From Tsukamurella conjunctivitidis (GTDB lineage Bacteria > Actinomycetota > Actinomycetes > Mycobacteriales > Mycobacteriaceae), in NCBI RefSeq assembly GCF_007858475.1, contig NZ_VIGX01000017.1, positions 1 to 64,000 on the forward strand: 64,000 bases of DNA. Direction: 5' to 3'. The translations under genes were made by a program, and so were the position numbers. This document shows, one piece after another, positions 48,317 to 56,174 of the stretch (its first letter is position 1; every line of letters begins with the position of its first letter). The notes below the pieces were generated by a model. The model did not search any database. It worked only from the letters and a program-made list of their open reading frames with translations, and was not told where the DNA came from.

Positions 48317-48886
48317 ATGACCGAACTCAGCCCCCTGTCCGCCGCGCAGCGGCACCGCGCCGTGGCCGCCGGTTTCGGCGACGTCGCCGGCTCGATCACC
48401 GACTGGGACGCGCAGACGCCCGTCCCGGAATGGAAGGCCCGCGAGGTGGTCGGCCATCTCGTCGCATGGCTCCCCGGCTTCCTCGCCATGAACGACGTGG
48501 AACTGCCCGGCGCGCCGTCGGACGCGGCCGAGCCCGCGGCGGCGTTCGGCCAGCTGACCGAGGCGGTGCAGGCCCTGCTCGACGCGCCGGACGCCTCGCG
48601 CGTGCTCACCACGCAGATGTTCGGGGAGAAGCCGCTGGACGCCCTGATCGACCAGTTCTACACTGCGGACGTCTTCATGCACACGTGGGACCTGGCCCGC
48701 TCCAACGGCATCACGCCCGACCTCGACCCCGGCTTCGCGAAGGCCCTCCACGGCGGCCTCGAGGCGATGGGGCCGATGCTGCAGGAGTCGGGGCAGTTCG
48801 GCGCGCCGATCCCTGTGCCCGACGGCACCGACGAGGTGACGTCGCTGATGGCGTACATCGGGCGGGACCCGGCGTTCGGGAGGTGA
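48317..48886 (+). CDS. TIGR03086-family (DinB/MDMPI-like) protein
   Basis: This 189-residue protein has an N-terminal DinB-like helical bundle with WKAREVVGHLVAWLPGFLAMND and a later DVFMHTWDLARS motif; His residues in VGHLV and FMHTWD would bind metal as in mycothiol-dependent maleylpyruvate isomerase relatives. Mycothiol is the expected thiol in this lineage, so mycothiol-dependent chemistry is plausible but not shown. It stands divergent from the alpha/beta hydrolase and is followed by a 200-base gene-free stretch. Confidence 0.83.
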   Translation: MTELSPLSAAQRHRAVAAGFGDVAGSITDWDAQTPVPEWKAREVVGHLVAWLPGFLAMNDVELPGAPSDAAEPAAAFGQLTEAVQALLDAPDASRVLTTQMFGEKPLDALIDQFYTADVFMHTWDLARSNGITPDLDPGFAKALHGGLEAMGPMLQESGQFGAPIPVPDGTDEVTSLMAYIGRDPAFGR

Positions 48887-48945
48887 CCACGGGCCTGCGC
48901 GCCGTGCTGACGGAACCGGACCGCCCCACCGCCGCGGCTCGACGG

Positions 48946-48984
48946 GCACACGCCGCCGGAGGGGGAAGCCCTTGGCGGGTGTGC
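48946..48984 (+). terminator. Possible hairpin after the TIGR03086-type gene
   Basis: GCACACGCCGCC (48946-48957) pairs with GGCGGGTGTGC (48974-48984) with one bulge, about 60 bases past the stop. A second weaker stem lies at 49008-49033. The 200-base gap to 49087 holds nothing else that I can see. Confidence 0.4.
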
Positions 48985-49086
48985 GGCGGACCGTCGACCC
49001 GCTGCTCGGGGCTCCGGGACGAGCGCGAGCCCCCCTCGTGGACTGTGCCGTTCGGGGACGGCGTGGGCCACGAACCGGTGGGACCG

Positions 49087-49527
49087 CTATCGCGGCGTGA
49101 GCACCACCACGGGGATGTCGCGGTCCGTGCGCTTCTGGTAGCCCTCGTAGCCGCTGTAGGCCTTCGTGATCTGCGGCCAGAGCCGCGCCTTCTCGTCGGG
49201 CGTGGCGGCCTTCGCCGTCCACGGGCTGGTGACGTCGTCGACGGTCACCTCGACGTCGGGGTTCGCCGCGAGGTTCTTGTACCAGTCCGGGTTGTCGGAG
49301 TGCCCTCCCTTGGACGCGACCACCACGACCCGGTCCGGCTCGTAGATCGGCGCGGTCAGCATCGTCGACCGCCGCTGCCCGGACGTGCGCCCGATCGTGT
49401 GGAGCTCGAGGGTCTGCATGCCCAGCACGCGCTTGGGGAACCGCCCACCGGTGATGGCGAGCAGGGCCCGGTGCCCGTTCTCGAGACCCCACGCGCCGAG
49501 CTCGGTGACCTTGTCGGAAAGACTCAT
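49087..49527 (-). CDS. F420-dependent (DDN-like) nitroreductase-family oxidoreductase
   Basis: This 146-residue split-barrel protein of the deazaflavin-dependent FDOR/DDN family has LELHTIGRTSGQRRSTMLTAPIY near residue 40 and VVVVASKGGHSDNPDWYKNLAANPDVEV, the hallmark segment that contacts F420. Such enzymes reduce quinones, nitro-compounds or lipids using F420H2, and Ddn is membrane-associated. The actual substrate is unknown. It lies downstream of the flavodoxin-fold oxidoreductase on the same strand with a 68-base gap. Confidence 0.86.
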   Translation of the reverse strand: MSLSDKVTELGAWGLENGHRALLAITGGRFPKRVLGMQTLELHTIGRTSGQRRSTMLTAPIYEPDRVVVVASKGGHSDNPDWYKNLAANPDVEVTVDDVTSPWTAKAATPDEKARLWPQITKAYSGYEGYQKRTDRDIPVVVLTPR

Positions 49528-49595
49528 GCGCCCATCATGCCCGGCACCGGCCCGCCCGCCCAGCGGCAGGCCTCGTACCGTCGGGGGTCCACGGC

Positions 49596-50318
49596 CTAGG
49601 ACGGACGGCGGTGCGCCGCCCCGCCCGTGAGCCCCGCGGTGACGTGCGGATGCAGCGCGATCGAGTGGTCGTAGAACTCGTCGGTCATCGGCAGGTACGG
49701 GATGGGCGCTTCGGTGCGGATCGCGCCCAATCGGTCGGCGAGCACGTGGCCGAGCCGGTCGGCCTCCTTCTCGTCGATGCCGTGCACGTCCGTGATGAGG
49801 TGCGGTGCGAGGGCCTCCATGCCCGTGTACCAGAAGGTTCCGTGCAGGAGCGGCCAGAACAGGTCCTCCACGTCGCCGCTGATCCCGCGCGGGGCGATCG
49901 ATCCGGCCCGATCGCCCGCCGTGACCACGGCGAGCGCGCGGCGGCCGACGAGGCCGCCGTCGCCGTACTTCCGGTTGCGGCCGGTCGCGGGGTCCGGCAC
50001 GTCGTAGGCGAAGCCGCGCTCGAAGACCCGGTCGATCCATCCCTTGAGCATCGCCGGCGGCCCGTACCACCAGAGCGGGAACTGCAGGACCACGAGATCC
50101 GCAGCCAGTAGTCGGCGCTGCTCGGCGCGAACGTCCGCCCCGCCCTCGTCGACGAGGACGGGGTCGAAGCGCTCCGCGTACAGGTCCGCGACGTCGACGC
50201 CCCATCCGTCCTCACGCAGCCGCGCCACGCCGATGTCGCGCAGTCTCGCGGTGAGCGAATCCGACCGCGGGTGCGCGGAGACCCACAGTGCGTGCGCGCT
50301 CTCTCGTTCGTGACCCAT
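49596..50318 (-). CDS. NAD(P)H-dependent flavodoxin-fold oxidoreductase (NQO/KefF type)
   Basis: This 240-residue FMN- or FAD-binding quinone-reductase-like protein has SAHPRSDSLTARLRD at the N-terminus, LVVLQFPLWWYGPPAMLKGWIDRVFERGFAYD (flavin-binding and dimer loop) and GRRALAVVTAGD in the middle. It would reduce quinones or electrophiles with NAD(P)H in the cytoplasm. The ATG at 50318 gives MGHERESAHALW; no strong ribosome-binding site is visible. It lies downstream of the tRNA gene but beyond a hairpin, so it has its own promoter. Confidence 0.84.
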   Translation of the reverse strand: MGHERESAHALWVSAHPRSDSLTARLRDIGVARLREDGWGVDVADLYAERFDPVLVDEGGADVRAEQRRLLAADLVVLQFPLWWYGPPAMLKGWIDRVFERGFAYDVPDPATGRNRKYGDGGLVGRRALAVVTAGDRAGSIAPRGISGDVEDLFWPLLHGTFWYTGMEALAPHLITDVHGIDEKEADRLGHVLADRLGAIRTEAPIPYLPMTDEFYDHSIALHPHVTAGLTGGAAHRRPS

Positions 50319-50388
50319 GCCAGAGCCAACAGCGTCCGGCCTCCGCGGATTCCGCGGTAGCGGGAAAGCGCCGGCCCGGAGAACCAGA

Positions 50389-50419
50389 AAGTCCCGAGAC
50401 ACTGTGTGTCTCGGGACTT
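50389..50419 (-). terminator. Hairpin terminator after tRNA-Pro
   Basis: A 14-bp perfect stem (50389-50402 with 50406-50419) and a three-base loop lies two bases after the tRNA 3' end on the minus strand, separating it from the oxidoreductase gene. Confidence 0.8.
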
Positions 50420-50420
50420 C

Positions 50421-50497
50421 TGGTCGGGCTGACAGGATTTGAACCTGCGACCACCTGACCCCCAGTCAGGTGCGCTACCAAGCTGCGCCACAGCCCG
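50421..50497 (-). tRNA. tRNA-Pro (anticodon GGG), CCA encoded
   Basis: On the minus strand the RNA starts CGGGCTG and ends CAGCCCG-A-CCA, so the 3' CCA is encoded (77 bases). The D-arm GCGCAGCTTGGTAGCGC and T-arm GCAGGTTCAAATCCTGT are canonical. The anticodon stem CCTGA/TCAGG encloses loop CTGGGGG, giving anticodon GGG, which reads CCC and CCU. Confidence 0.95.
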
Positions 50498-50874
50498 TGG
50501 CCCACTCTCGCGGTGCTGTAGGAGATTACCCCATGTCGCGCGTGGAGGAGAAATCGCCTGGACGTGGGCTCAGTGCCGCATGGTGGGGATGCCGCCCGAG
50601 TGCCCGGGCCCCTCACCCGCTCCGTAGCGGCGATGGGCGGCGTCGGGTCCGTGCCCGTCCAGTGGCCGGCCGGTGAGACGTCGAGGAGGACGGACGGCTC
50701 GTCGGCCGGCCGCACGACCACGTCAACGCCGGGGCCGCGCGGCACATCGGCCGAAGGCAGTTCGGCGACAGTGATTCGGCCCGCGAATCCGGTCGGCTCG
50801 TCCACGCGCCCGGTGAAGCATCGATCGCAGTCGCAACGCGGGTGGAATCGGACGTTCCGCCCTACTCTGGACGC
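50498..50874. other. 377-base gap with a possible decayed gene fragment
   Basis: No intact gene is evident here. On the minus strand a reading frame across about 50560-50855 encodes a cysteine-rich start (FHPRCDCDRC) followed by a plausible alternation of hydrophobic and acidic residues (GRITVAELP, VVVRPADEPSVLLDVSP). It has no start codon in a sensible place, since the next gene begins at 50875, and no stop before the tRNA. This may be the remnant C-terminus of an uncharacterised protein, or chance coding bias. A short promoter for tRNA-Pro must also lie here. Confidence 0.3.
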
Positions 50875-51936
50875 ATGCGCACCACGGTCCGGCAGCGAGT
50901 CGTCGCGATCGCGCTGCTCGCGGCGCTGACGGCCGTGGGGTGCGGCGGGGCACCGTCGGACACCGGCGAACCGAGCCCGAGCGCCGCTCCGTCGCCGGAG
51001 GACACGATCGCGACCGGCCTCGACGCGCCCTGGTCGATCGCCTTCGCCGCGGGCTCCACCCTGGTCAGCGAGCGGGATCGCGGCCGGATCGTGGAGATCG
51101 TCGACGGCAGGCCCCGCGAGGTCGGCCGGATCGAGGGCGTCGCCGCGCGCGGCGAGGGCGGCCTGCTCGGGATCGCGGTCCGCGACCGTGAGCTGTTCGC
51201 CTACTTCACCACCGCGACCGACAACCGGATCGTCCGCATGCCGCTGCAGGGTGCGCCGGGGTCGTGGTCGCTCGGCACCGCCCGCACGATCCTCTCCGGC
51301 CTGCCCGCCGCGTCGATCCACAACGGCGGCCGCATCGCCTTCGGGCCCGACGGCATGCTCTTCGCGACCGTCGGTGACGCGGGCCGCCCCGAGGATGCGC
51401 AGGACCCGCGCGCGTTCGGCGGCAAGATCCTGCGGATGACGCCCGACGGCGCGCGCCCCGCCGACAACCCGGTCCCCGACTCGCTCGTCTACAGCCTCGG
51501 TCACCGGAACGCGCAGGGCCTCGCCTGGGGCCCCGACGGGGCGCTGTACGCCAGCGAGTTCGGCCAGAACACGTGGGACGAGCTCAACCTCATCCGCGCC
51601 GGCGCCAACTACGGATGGCCCGTGGTCGAGGGCATCGGCCGGCGGGAGGGCTTCGTGGACCCGCTGCAGCAGTGGGCGACGTCGGCCGCGAGCCCGAGCG
51701 GTATCGCCGTCGTCGGGGCGGACCTACTCATCGCGAACCTCCGGGGAGAGCGGCTGCGGACCGTCTCACTCGCCGCGGCGGACACGGCGACGGAGCGCTA
51801 CCGGGGGACCTTCGGACGGTTGCGCGACGTGGTGCGCGCGCCCGACGGCTCGGCCTGGGTCCTCACCAACAACACCGACGGCCGCGGCGACCCGACGCCC
51901 GGCGATGACCGGATCGTCCGCGTGGGTGGCCGTTAG
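50875..51936 (+). CDS. PQQ-dependent sorbosone/glucose dehydrogenase-like lipoprotein
   Basis: This 353-residue beta-propeller protein of the GSDH/YliI (soluble aldose sugar dehydrogenase) family has a signal peptide with lipobox AVGC and a Ser/Pro-rich linker. The propeller then shows LDAPWSIAF, GEGGLLGIAV, IHNGGRIAFGPDGMLFATVGDAG, LGHRNAQGLAWGPDGALYASEFGQNTWDELNLI and ANYGWP, all diagnostic. It would oxidise sugars or other hydroxyl compounds outside the membrane, needing PQQ or another cofactor. The ATG at 50875 follows TACTCT, suggesting leaderless expression. It resembles LppZ-type lipoproteins. Confidence 0.87.
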   Translation: MRTTVRQRVVAIALLAALTAVGCGGAPSDTGEPSPSAAPSPEDTIATGLDAPWSIAFAAGSTLVSERDRGRIVEIVDGRPREVGRIEGVAARGEGGLLGIAVRDRELFAYFTTATDNRIVRMPLQGAPGSWSLGTARTILSGLPAASIHNGGRIAFGPDGMLFATVGDAGRPEDAQDPRAFGGKILRMTPDGARPADNPVPDSLVYSLGHRNAQGLAWGPDGALYASEFGQNTWDELNLIRAGANYGWPVVEGIGRREGFVDPLQQWATSAASPSGIAVVGADLLIANLRGERLRTVSLAAADTATERYRGTFGRLRDVVRAPDGSAWVLTNNTDGRGDPTPGDDRIVRVGGR

Positions 51937-51975
51937 CCCTGCTAGCCGCGGTGCATGCGCGCTACAGTGGCGTGC

Positions 51976-52434
51976 ATGAAGCGTGCTCTCCTGGTGTCGG
52001 CGATGGTCGTCGGCGCGTTCGTGGTCGCGGTCCCCGCGTCCGCGGAACCGGCGGTGGACGCCGACCGCTACCGCTCGGACGGCGGCGAGTACGCGTTCAC
52101 CTACCGCTACGACGGGGGCAAGCGCGCCTGCACGATCCAGGCCGACCCGGCCACGCTGCGGTGCGGGATCTCCGCACCCGCCGGAACCCGGATCACCGTG
52201 AAGAATCGCACCGTGCGACCCGAGGCCGTCGAGGTCACCGCGCGCGGCTGGCGCTACCTCGACAAGCTGACGGTGCAGGAGCGCCCGCGCGCCCTGCCCG
52301 AGGGCGCACGCCTGTCCGTGCACGGCGTCTCGTGCACCGCGGTCCGCGACGGCGGGCTGGAATGCTCGGTCGACTCCGCGGGATTCACGCAGGTCGACGG
52401 GCGTTTCGTACCGAAGGGGACGAAGCTCGGTTAG
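51976..52434 (+). CDS. Small secreted protein of unknown function
   Basis: This 152-residue precursor has a clean signal peptide (KRALLVSAMVVGAFVVAVPASA) and probable cleavage after ASA, leaving a beta-rich mature domain of about 128 residues. Four cysteines (in RACTI, LRCGI, SCTAV and LECSV) could form two disulfides outside the cell. I do not recognise the family. The ATG at 51976 is chosen over upstream starts because it begins the signal peptide. Its last four bases overlap the 3' end of the convergent phosphatase gene. Confidence 0.78.
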   Translation: MKRALLVSAMVVGAFVVAVPASAEPAVDADRYRSDGGEYAFTYRYDGGKRACTIQADPATLRCGISAPAGTRITVKNRTVRPEAVEVTARGWRYLDKLTVQERPRALPEGARLSVHGVSCTAVRDGGLECSVDSAGFTQVDGRFVPKGTKLG

Positions 52435-53165
52435 CCGACCAGCTTGGCGTGCAGGCGCGCGATGACCACGTCGTCGATCCCCAGCCCGGTGCGGACGTAC
52501 TCGTCGAAGCCTCCGTACCGGGAGTCCGCCTCGTCGAACGCCGCGGTCAGAGCCTCGGGGAAGACGCCGGCGAGCACGCGGGCCGCCTCGCCGATACCCT
52601 CGCCCCGCTCGGCGGTCGCGCCGGCCGCGATCTTGTCGATGACGTCGGCCGAGTACGTGTTGGTCAGCAGGTAGTCGGCCATCACGTCGTCGGCGGAGAC
52701 GCCGAGGATCCGCTGCACGACCGCCGCGGCCCACCCCGTCCGGTCCTTGCCCGCGCTGCAGTGGAAGAGCTGCGCACGCTCCTCGTCGGCGACGGCGCGC
52801 ACCAGCGAGGCGAACTGGGCCCGCGCGTTCTCCTCCGCCACGAACATCCGGTAGACGTCCGTCAGCAGGTCCTTGGCGCGCGCCGCGTCCGTGAGGGACC
52901 GCGGGTCGAGGGCGCCGAGCTCGACATCGTCGCCGATCACGTTGAGCCGCACGTACCGCGCACCGTCGGGCACGACGTCCGGCTTCGGCGTCACCTCCGC
53001 CGTCATCCGCAGGTCGAAGACGTCCGCGAGGCGGGCCTCCGCGAGCCGGGCGGGATCGATCGATTCGGCGTCGAGGACGCTCGAGCGGAAGAGCAGCCCC
53101 CGGCGCATCCGACCGCCGTCGGCCGCATAGCCGTCCACCCCTGCCACGTCGCGGAAATTGTGCAC
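52431..53165 (-). CDS. PtpB-type tyrosine/dual-specificity phosphatase
   Basis: This 244-residue phosphatase of the MPtpB/Y-phosphatase-3 family has the N-terminal N-F-R-D-V motif (MHNFRDVAGVDGYAADGGRMRRGLLFRSS) and the P-loop FHCSAGKDRTGWA with catalytic Cys136 and Arg142. Relatives hydrolyse phosphotyrosine or phosphoinositides, and the M. tuberculosis one is secreted without a signal peptide. It converges on the small secreted protein with a four-base overlap. The in vivo target here is unknown. Confidence 0.9.
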   Translation of the reverse strand: MHNFRDVAGVDGYAADGGRMRRGLLFRSSVLDAESIDPARLAEARLADVFDLRMTAEVTPKPDVVPDGARYVRLNVIGDDVELGALDPRSLTDAARAKDLLTDVYRMFVAEENARAQFASLVRAVADEERAQLFHCSAGKDRTGWAAAVVQRILGVSADDVMADYLLTNTYSADVIDKIAAGATAERGEGIGEAARVLAGVFPEALTAAFDEADSRYGGFDEYVRTGLGIDDVVIARLHAKLVG

Positions 53166-53226
53166 GGCCCGAGCCTAATCGACGGGCCCGCACGCCGGAC
53201 GCGGACGCCGAGTCCGGTCGGAGCGC

Positions 53227-53712
53227 TCAGGCCAGGCGCCCGAGACGACGGTGCGCGCAGCCCGCGGCGGGCCACCAGTCGCGGGCTCCGGGCGTCGCGA
53301 GGCCGTGCGGCAGCGCGAGGGCGAGAGCGATCGGCGCGTCCACCGGGACGTCCGCGGGGACCTCGACGCGCGCGGCCAGCCGCGAACCGTCGGCCCCGCG
53401 GACCAGGAGCTGCCGCATCCGGGCCCCGGCCAGGCGCGCGCCCGGCCAGGCCGCGTCGGCGAGGGTCGCGTGCGGCGGGAGCTGCCCGGCGACGTCGCAC
53501 AGGACCACGGGCCCCGAACGCACGAGCCGGCTGATACGGCTCACGATCACCGGGTAGGTCGACGGTGCGCCGTCGGCCAGCTGGGCCGCCGGGGTACCGG
53601 CTATGAGGACGTCATCGCCGTCCATCGCGGTGCCTTCGGGCCAGATCGTGGGATCGAAGGACCGGGCGATGCCGGCGCGGGCGAGTGAGGGCAGTACCTC
53701 CATCAGAGTCAC
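53227..53712 (-). CDS. Hypothetical protein
   Basis: This 161-residue soluble protein is rich in Ala, Arg and Pro. It opens TLMEVLPSLARAGIARSFDPTIWPEGTAMDGDDVLIAGTPAAQL and ends WWPAAGCAHRRLGRLA, with no recognisable domain, signal peptide or helix pair. The GTG at 53712 or the ATG at 53703 could be the start. It lies between the phosphatase and the DUF2252 gene on the same strand, 67-base spacing on the 3' side of the latter. Coding potential is reasonable but family assignment fails. Confidence 0.62.
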   Translation of the reverse strand: MTLMEVLPSLARAGIARSFDPTIWPEGTAMDGDDVLIAGTPAAQLADGAPSTYPVIVSRISRLVRSGPVVLCDVAGQLPPHATLADAAWPGARLAGARMRQLLVRGADGSRLAARVEVPADVPVDAPIALALALPHGLATPGARDWWPAAGCAHRRLGRLA

Positions 53713-53780
53713 GCCTACCGGTCTACGCGGGCCTCGCCGCGGGCGGAAGGCCCTCCGCCGTCAAGGTCGCGCTAAGACCG

Positions 53781-55151
53781 TCAGACGCCCGCTTCCGCAC
53801 ACGGAAGGACTCCCGCCTTCACCGCGGCCTGCACTGCGGCGTAGTCCTTTTCGTTCTGGTCGGCGTAGGCGGCCGCGAACCGGCCGATGGCCTCGTCGAA
53901 CTCCGTGGACTTGCCCATGTACGCCGATGCGACAGCCGCCCCGGGAGATTGCGAATGGGCCCGCGCGAGCACCCCGGCGCATGCCTGGCCGTAGCGCTCG
54001 AACTGGTCGTGGGTGAGCAGCTCGGGGACCACGGAGCCCTTCATGTCGCGGAACTGGCGCCAGTAGAAGTCCTTGCCGCGCACCGTCGGCGTGTACCCGA
54101 GGAAGGAGTCCGACTGGGCCTGCAGGATCTGCTGCCCGGCGACGACGCGCCAGGCCTGGGTCCCGCTCGACGGCGCGCGGGGAGGCATCACTGACGGGCC
54201 GCGCTTGCCGTAGGTCTGCAGCACGGACTGCGAGGCCTCCTTCACCTGAAGGAAGAGCGTCTCGGTGGTGCCGCCGGGGACGTCGCGGCCCAGCAGGACG
54301 ATGAAGCAGCGGGTGCCGACGCTGCCCACGCCGACGACGCGCAGCGCCCAATCGAGCACGCGGAACTGCCCGAGCAGGGCGGCGGCGTCGGCGCGGAGCG
54401 TGTCGAGGTAGCTCGCGTAGAGGCCCTCGAAGCCCTCGATGAGTTTCGCCGGGGCGGGCACCAGGGTGGGCGGATCGGCGACGATGTGCGGTTCGCCGTC
54501 CGCACTGGCGGCGGTGATCTTCTCGACCATGCGCGCCGAGGTGCGCTTGCGCGCCTTCTTCGCGGTCTGCTCGATGAGTTCCTTGAGCGGCTGGTCCGCG
54601 GCGGCCTGGGCCGTGAGCTGGTCCACGTCGACCGACAGGTAGTAGCGGTCCACGGCGCCCCGGTCCACGAGGCGCGCGAGCACCGTGCGGTAGGTACCGG
54701 CCGCGCCGACCACCGCGCTGCGGGCCTGGTCCTCGGAATAGCCGTTCTCGCGGGCCGCGATCATCACGCTCGCCGCGAGCCGCTTGACGTCCCACTCCCA
54801 GGGCGCGTTGCCCGCCTCGTCGAAATCGTTGACGTCGAAGAGCTGGCGGCGTTCCGGGGAGGCGAAGAGGCCGAAGTTGGAGATGTGGGCGTCCCCGCAG
54901 CTCATCACCGTGACGCCGGTATCGGCCTCGTCGGAGAGGTCGTGGGCCATCAGGGCCGCGCCGCCGCGGTAGAAGGAGAACGGCGAGTGCAGCATGCGGG
55001 AGATGCGCACGGGGACCAGTTCCTGGATACGGGTGCTGTTCTGCTCCCGGATGATGTCGACGGGGTCGCGACCGTCCGGGGTGAACGCCGCTTGGGCGGA
55101 ACGGGCGACGCGCTTGCGGAGATCCTTGCCGTTCGGAACGTCTGCACTCAT
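53781..55151 (-). CDS. DUF2252 family protein
   Basis: This 456-residue protein of the DUF2252 family shows RDPVDIIREQNSTRIQELVPVRISRMLHSPFSFYRGGAALMAHDL near the N-terminus, MSCGDAHISNFGLFASPERRQLFDVNDFDEA and WEWDVKRLAASVMIAARENG, which resemble a phosphotransferase/kinase-like active site with HIxNFG and DxND motifs. The enzymatic role is uncharacterised; kinase-like chemistry is an inference from the motifs. The ATG at 55151 is not preceded by a clear ribosome-binding site. It is divergent from the siderophore-interacting gene. Confidence 0.87.
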   Translation of the reverse strand: MSADVPNGKDLRKRVARSAQAAFTPDGRDPVDIIREQNSTRIQELVPVRISRMLHSPFSFYRGGAALMAHDLSDEADTGVTVMSCGDAHISNFGLFASPERRQLFDVNDFDEAGNAPWEWDVKRLAASVMIAARENGYSEDQARSAVVGAAGTYRTVLARLVDRGAVDRYYLSVDVDQLTAQAAADQPLKELIEQTAKKARKRTSARMVEKITAASADGEPHIVADPPTLVPAPAKLIEGFEGLYASYLDTLRADAAALLGQFRVLDWALRVVGVGSVGTRCFIVLLGRDVPGGTTETLFLQVKEASQSVLQTYGKRGPSVMPPRAPSSGTQAWRVVAGQQILQAQSDSFLGYTPTVRGKDFYWRQFRDMKGSVVPELLTHDQFERYGQACAGVLARAHSQSPGAAVASAYMGKSTEFDEAIGRFAAAYADQNEKDYAAVQAAVKAGVLPCAEAGV

Positions 55152-55226
55152 GGTGGAGAATGCTAGTCGCGCCCCAGGTCTTCCAGGCGGTTTCTCGGTC
55201 GCAAAGCCTCCGCGCCGCAAATCGGA

Positions 55227-55245
55227 TTAGGTAACCCTAAGTTTC
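55227..55245. promoter_or_regulatory. Iron-box-like site upstream of the siderophore-interacting gene
   Basis: TTAGGTAACCCTAAGTTTC matches about 13 of 19 positions of the DtxR/IdeR consensus, strong in the left arm and centre, weak in the right arm. It lies 19 bases before the GTG of a siderophore-interacting protein, the expected kind of target for IdeR. Confidence 0.5.
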
Positions 55246-55263
55246 GAAGCGTACGGTGGAGAC

Positions 55264-56049
55264 GTGACTGAAACGCGTACCGAAACCCCCGCCCCCGCAC
55301 GACGCCCACGCCCGACGTACGAGATCACCGTCGTGCGCACCGAGACCATCGGCACCCACCTGGTGCGCGTGATCGCCGAGGGCGAGGCGCTCGCCGGCTT
55401 CGGCGACCCCGCCCTGAACGGCCTTCCGAGCACCGACGCCTACGTCAAGCTCGCGTTCGGCGAATCGAAGCGCACCTACACCGTGCGCTCGTTCGATCGC
55501 GCCGCGCGCCGCATCGCGATCGATTTCGTCGTGCACGGAGACGAGGGTCTGGCCGGCCCCTGGGCGCAGCGCGCCCGGCCCGGCGACCCGCTCACCATCA
55601 TGGGGCCGGGCGGCGCCTACTCCCCCGATCCGGAGGCGGCCTGGCACCTGTTCGCGGGCGACCTCTCGGCGACGCCCGCCATCGCCTCCGCGCTCGAGGC
55701 GCTGCCCGCCGACGCACGCGGGGCCGCGATCATCGAGGTCGAGACCGACGATGACCGGATCGACCTCATCGCCCCCGCCGGGGTGGACGTGCGCTGGGCC
55801 GTGAACCCGGACGTCGCGGACGTCGACTTCCTCGCCCGGCAGGTGGCCGTCGCGGACTGGCCCGGCGACCGGGGCACCGCGCAGGTCTTCGCCCACGGCG
55901 AGCGCGAGTCGATCAAGGCGATCCGCAAGGTCCTGCGCGAGTTGCAGGTGCCGCGCGAGCGCATCTCGATCTCCGGCTACTGGGCGCGCGGACGCGCCGA
56001 GGACGCCTTCCAGGCCGAGAAGAGCACGCCCGTCGGCCAGATCGACTAG
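55264..56049 (+). CDS. Siderophore-interacting protein (ViuB/SIP family FAD reductase)
   Basis: This 261-residue cytoplasmic flavoprotein is expected to release iron from ferric siderophores by reduction. RTYTVRSFDRAARRIAIDFVVHGDEGLAGPWAQRARPGD matches the FAD-binding RxYTxR motif, and GPGGAYSPDPEAAWHLFAGDLSATPAIASALEAL and YWARGRAEDAFQAEK are SIP signatures. The GTG start at 55264 gives TETRTETPAP. An iron-box-like site lies just upstream. No siderophore biosynthesis or uptake gene is nearby in the window, so the partner siderophore is unknown. Confidence 0.87.
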   Translation: MTETRTETPAPARRPRPTYEITVVRTETIGTHLVRVIAEGEALAGFGDPALNGLPSTDAYVKLAFGESKRTYTVRSFDRAARRIAIDFVVHGDEGLAGPWAQRARPGDPLTIMGPGGAYSPDPEAAWHLFAGDLSATPAIASALEALPADARGAAIIEVETDDDRIDLIAPAGVDVRWAVNPDVADVDFLARQVAVADWPGDRGTAQVFAHGERESIKAIRKVLRELQVPRERISISGYWARGRAEDAFQAEKSTPVGQID

Positions 56050-56174
56050 CACCCTCACGGGGTTGCACCGGCGCGGTGTAGTGGCCGTCACAGTGCGAGA
56101 GGCGACGTGAGTGTGGGCACAAAGCGCCGTGCCGGAGCATGCATTTCAGACAACTGCGGATAATTTGTCTAGCT

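Noticed and set aside
50421-50497. tRNA-Pro as an integration site for a genomic island
   Set aside because: No integrase is present and no direct repeat of the tRNA 3' end was seen in flanking sequence.
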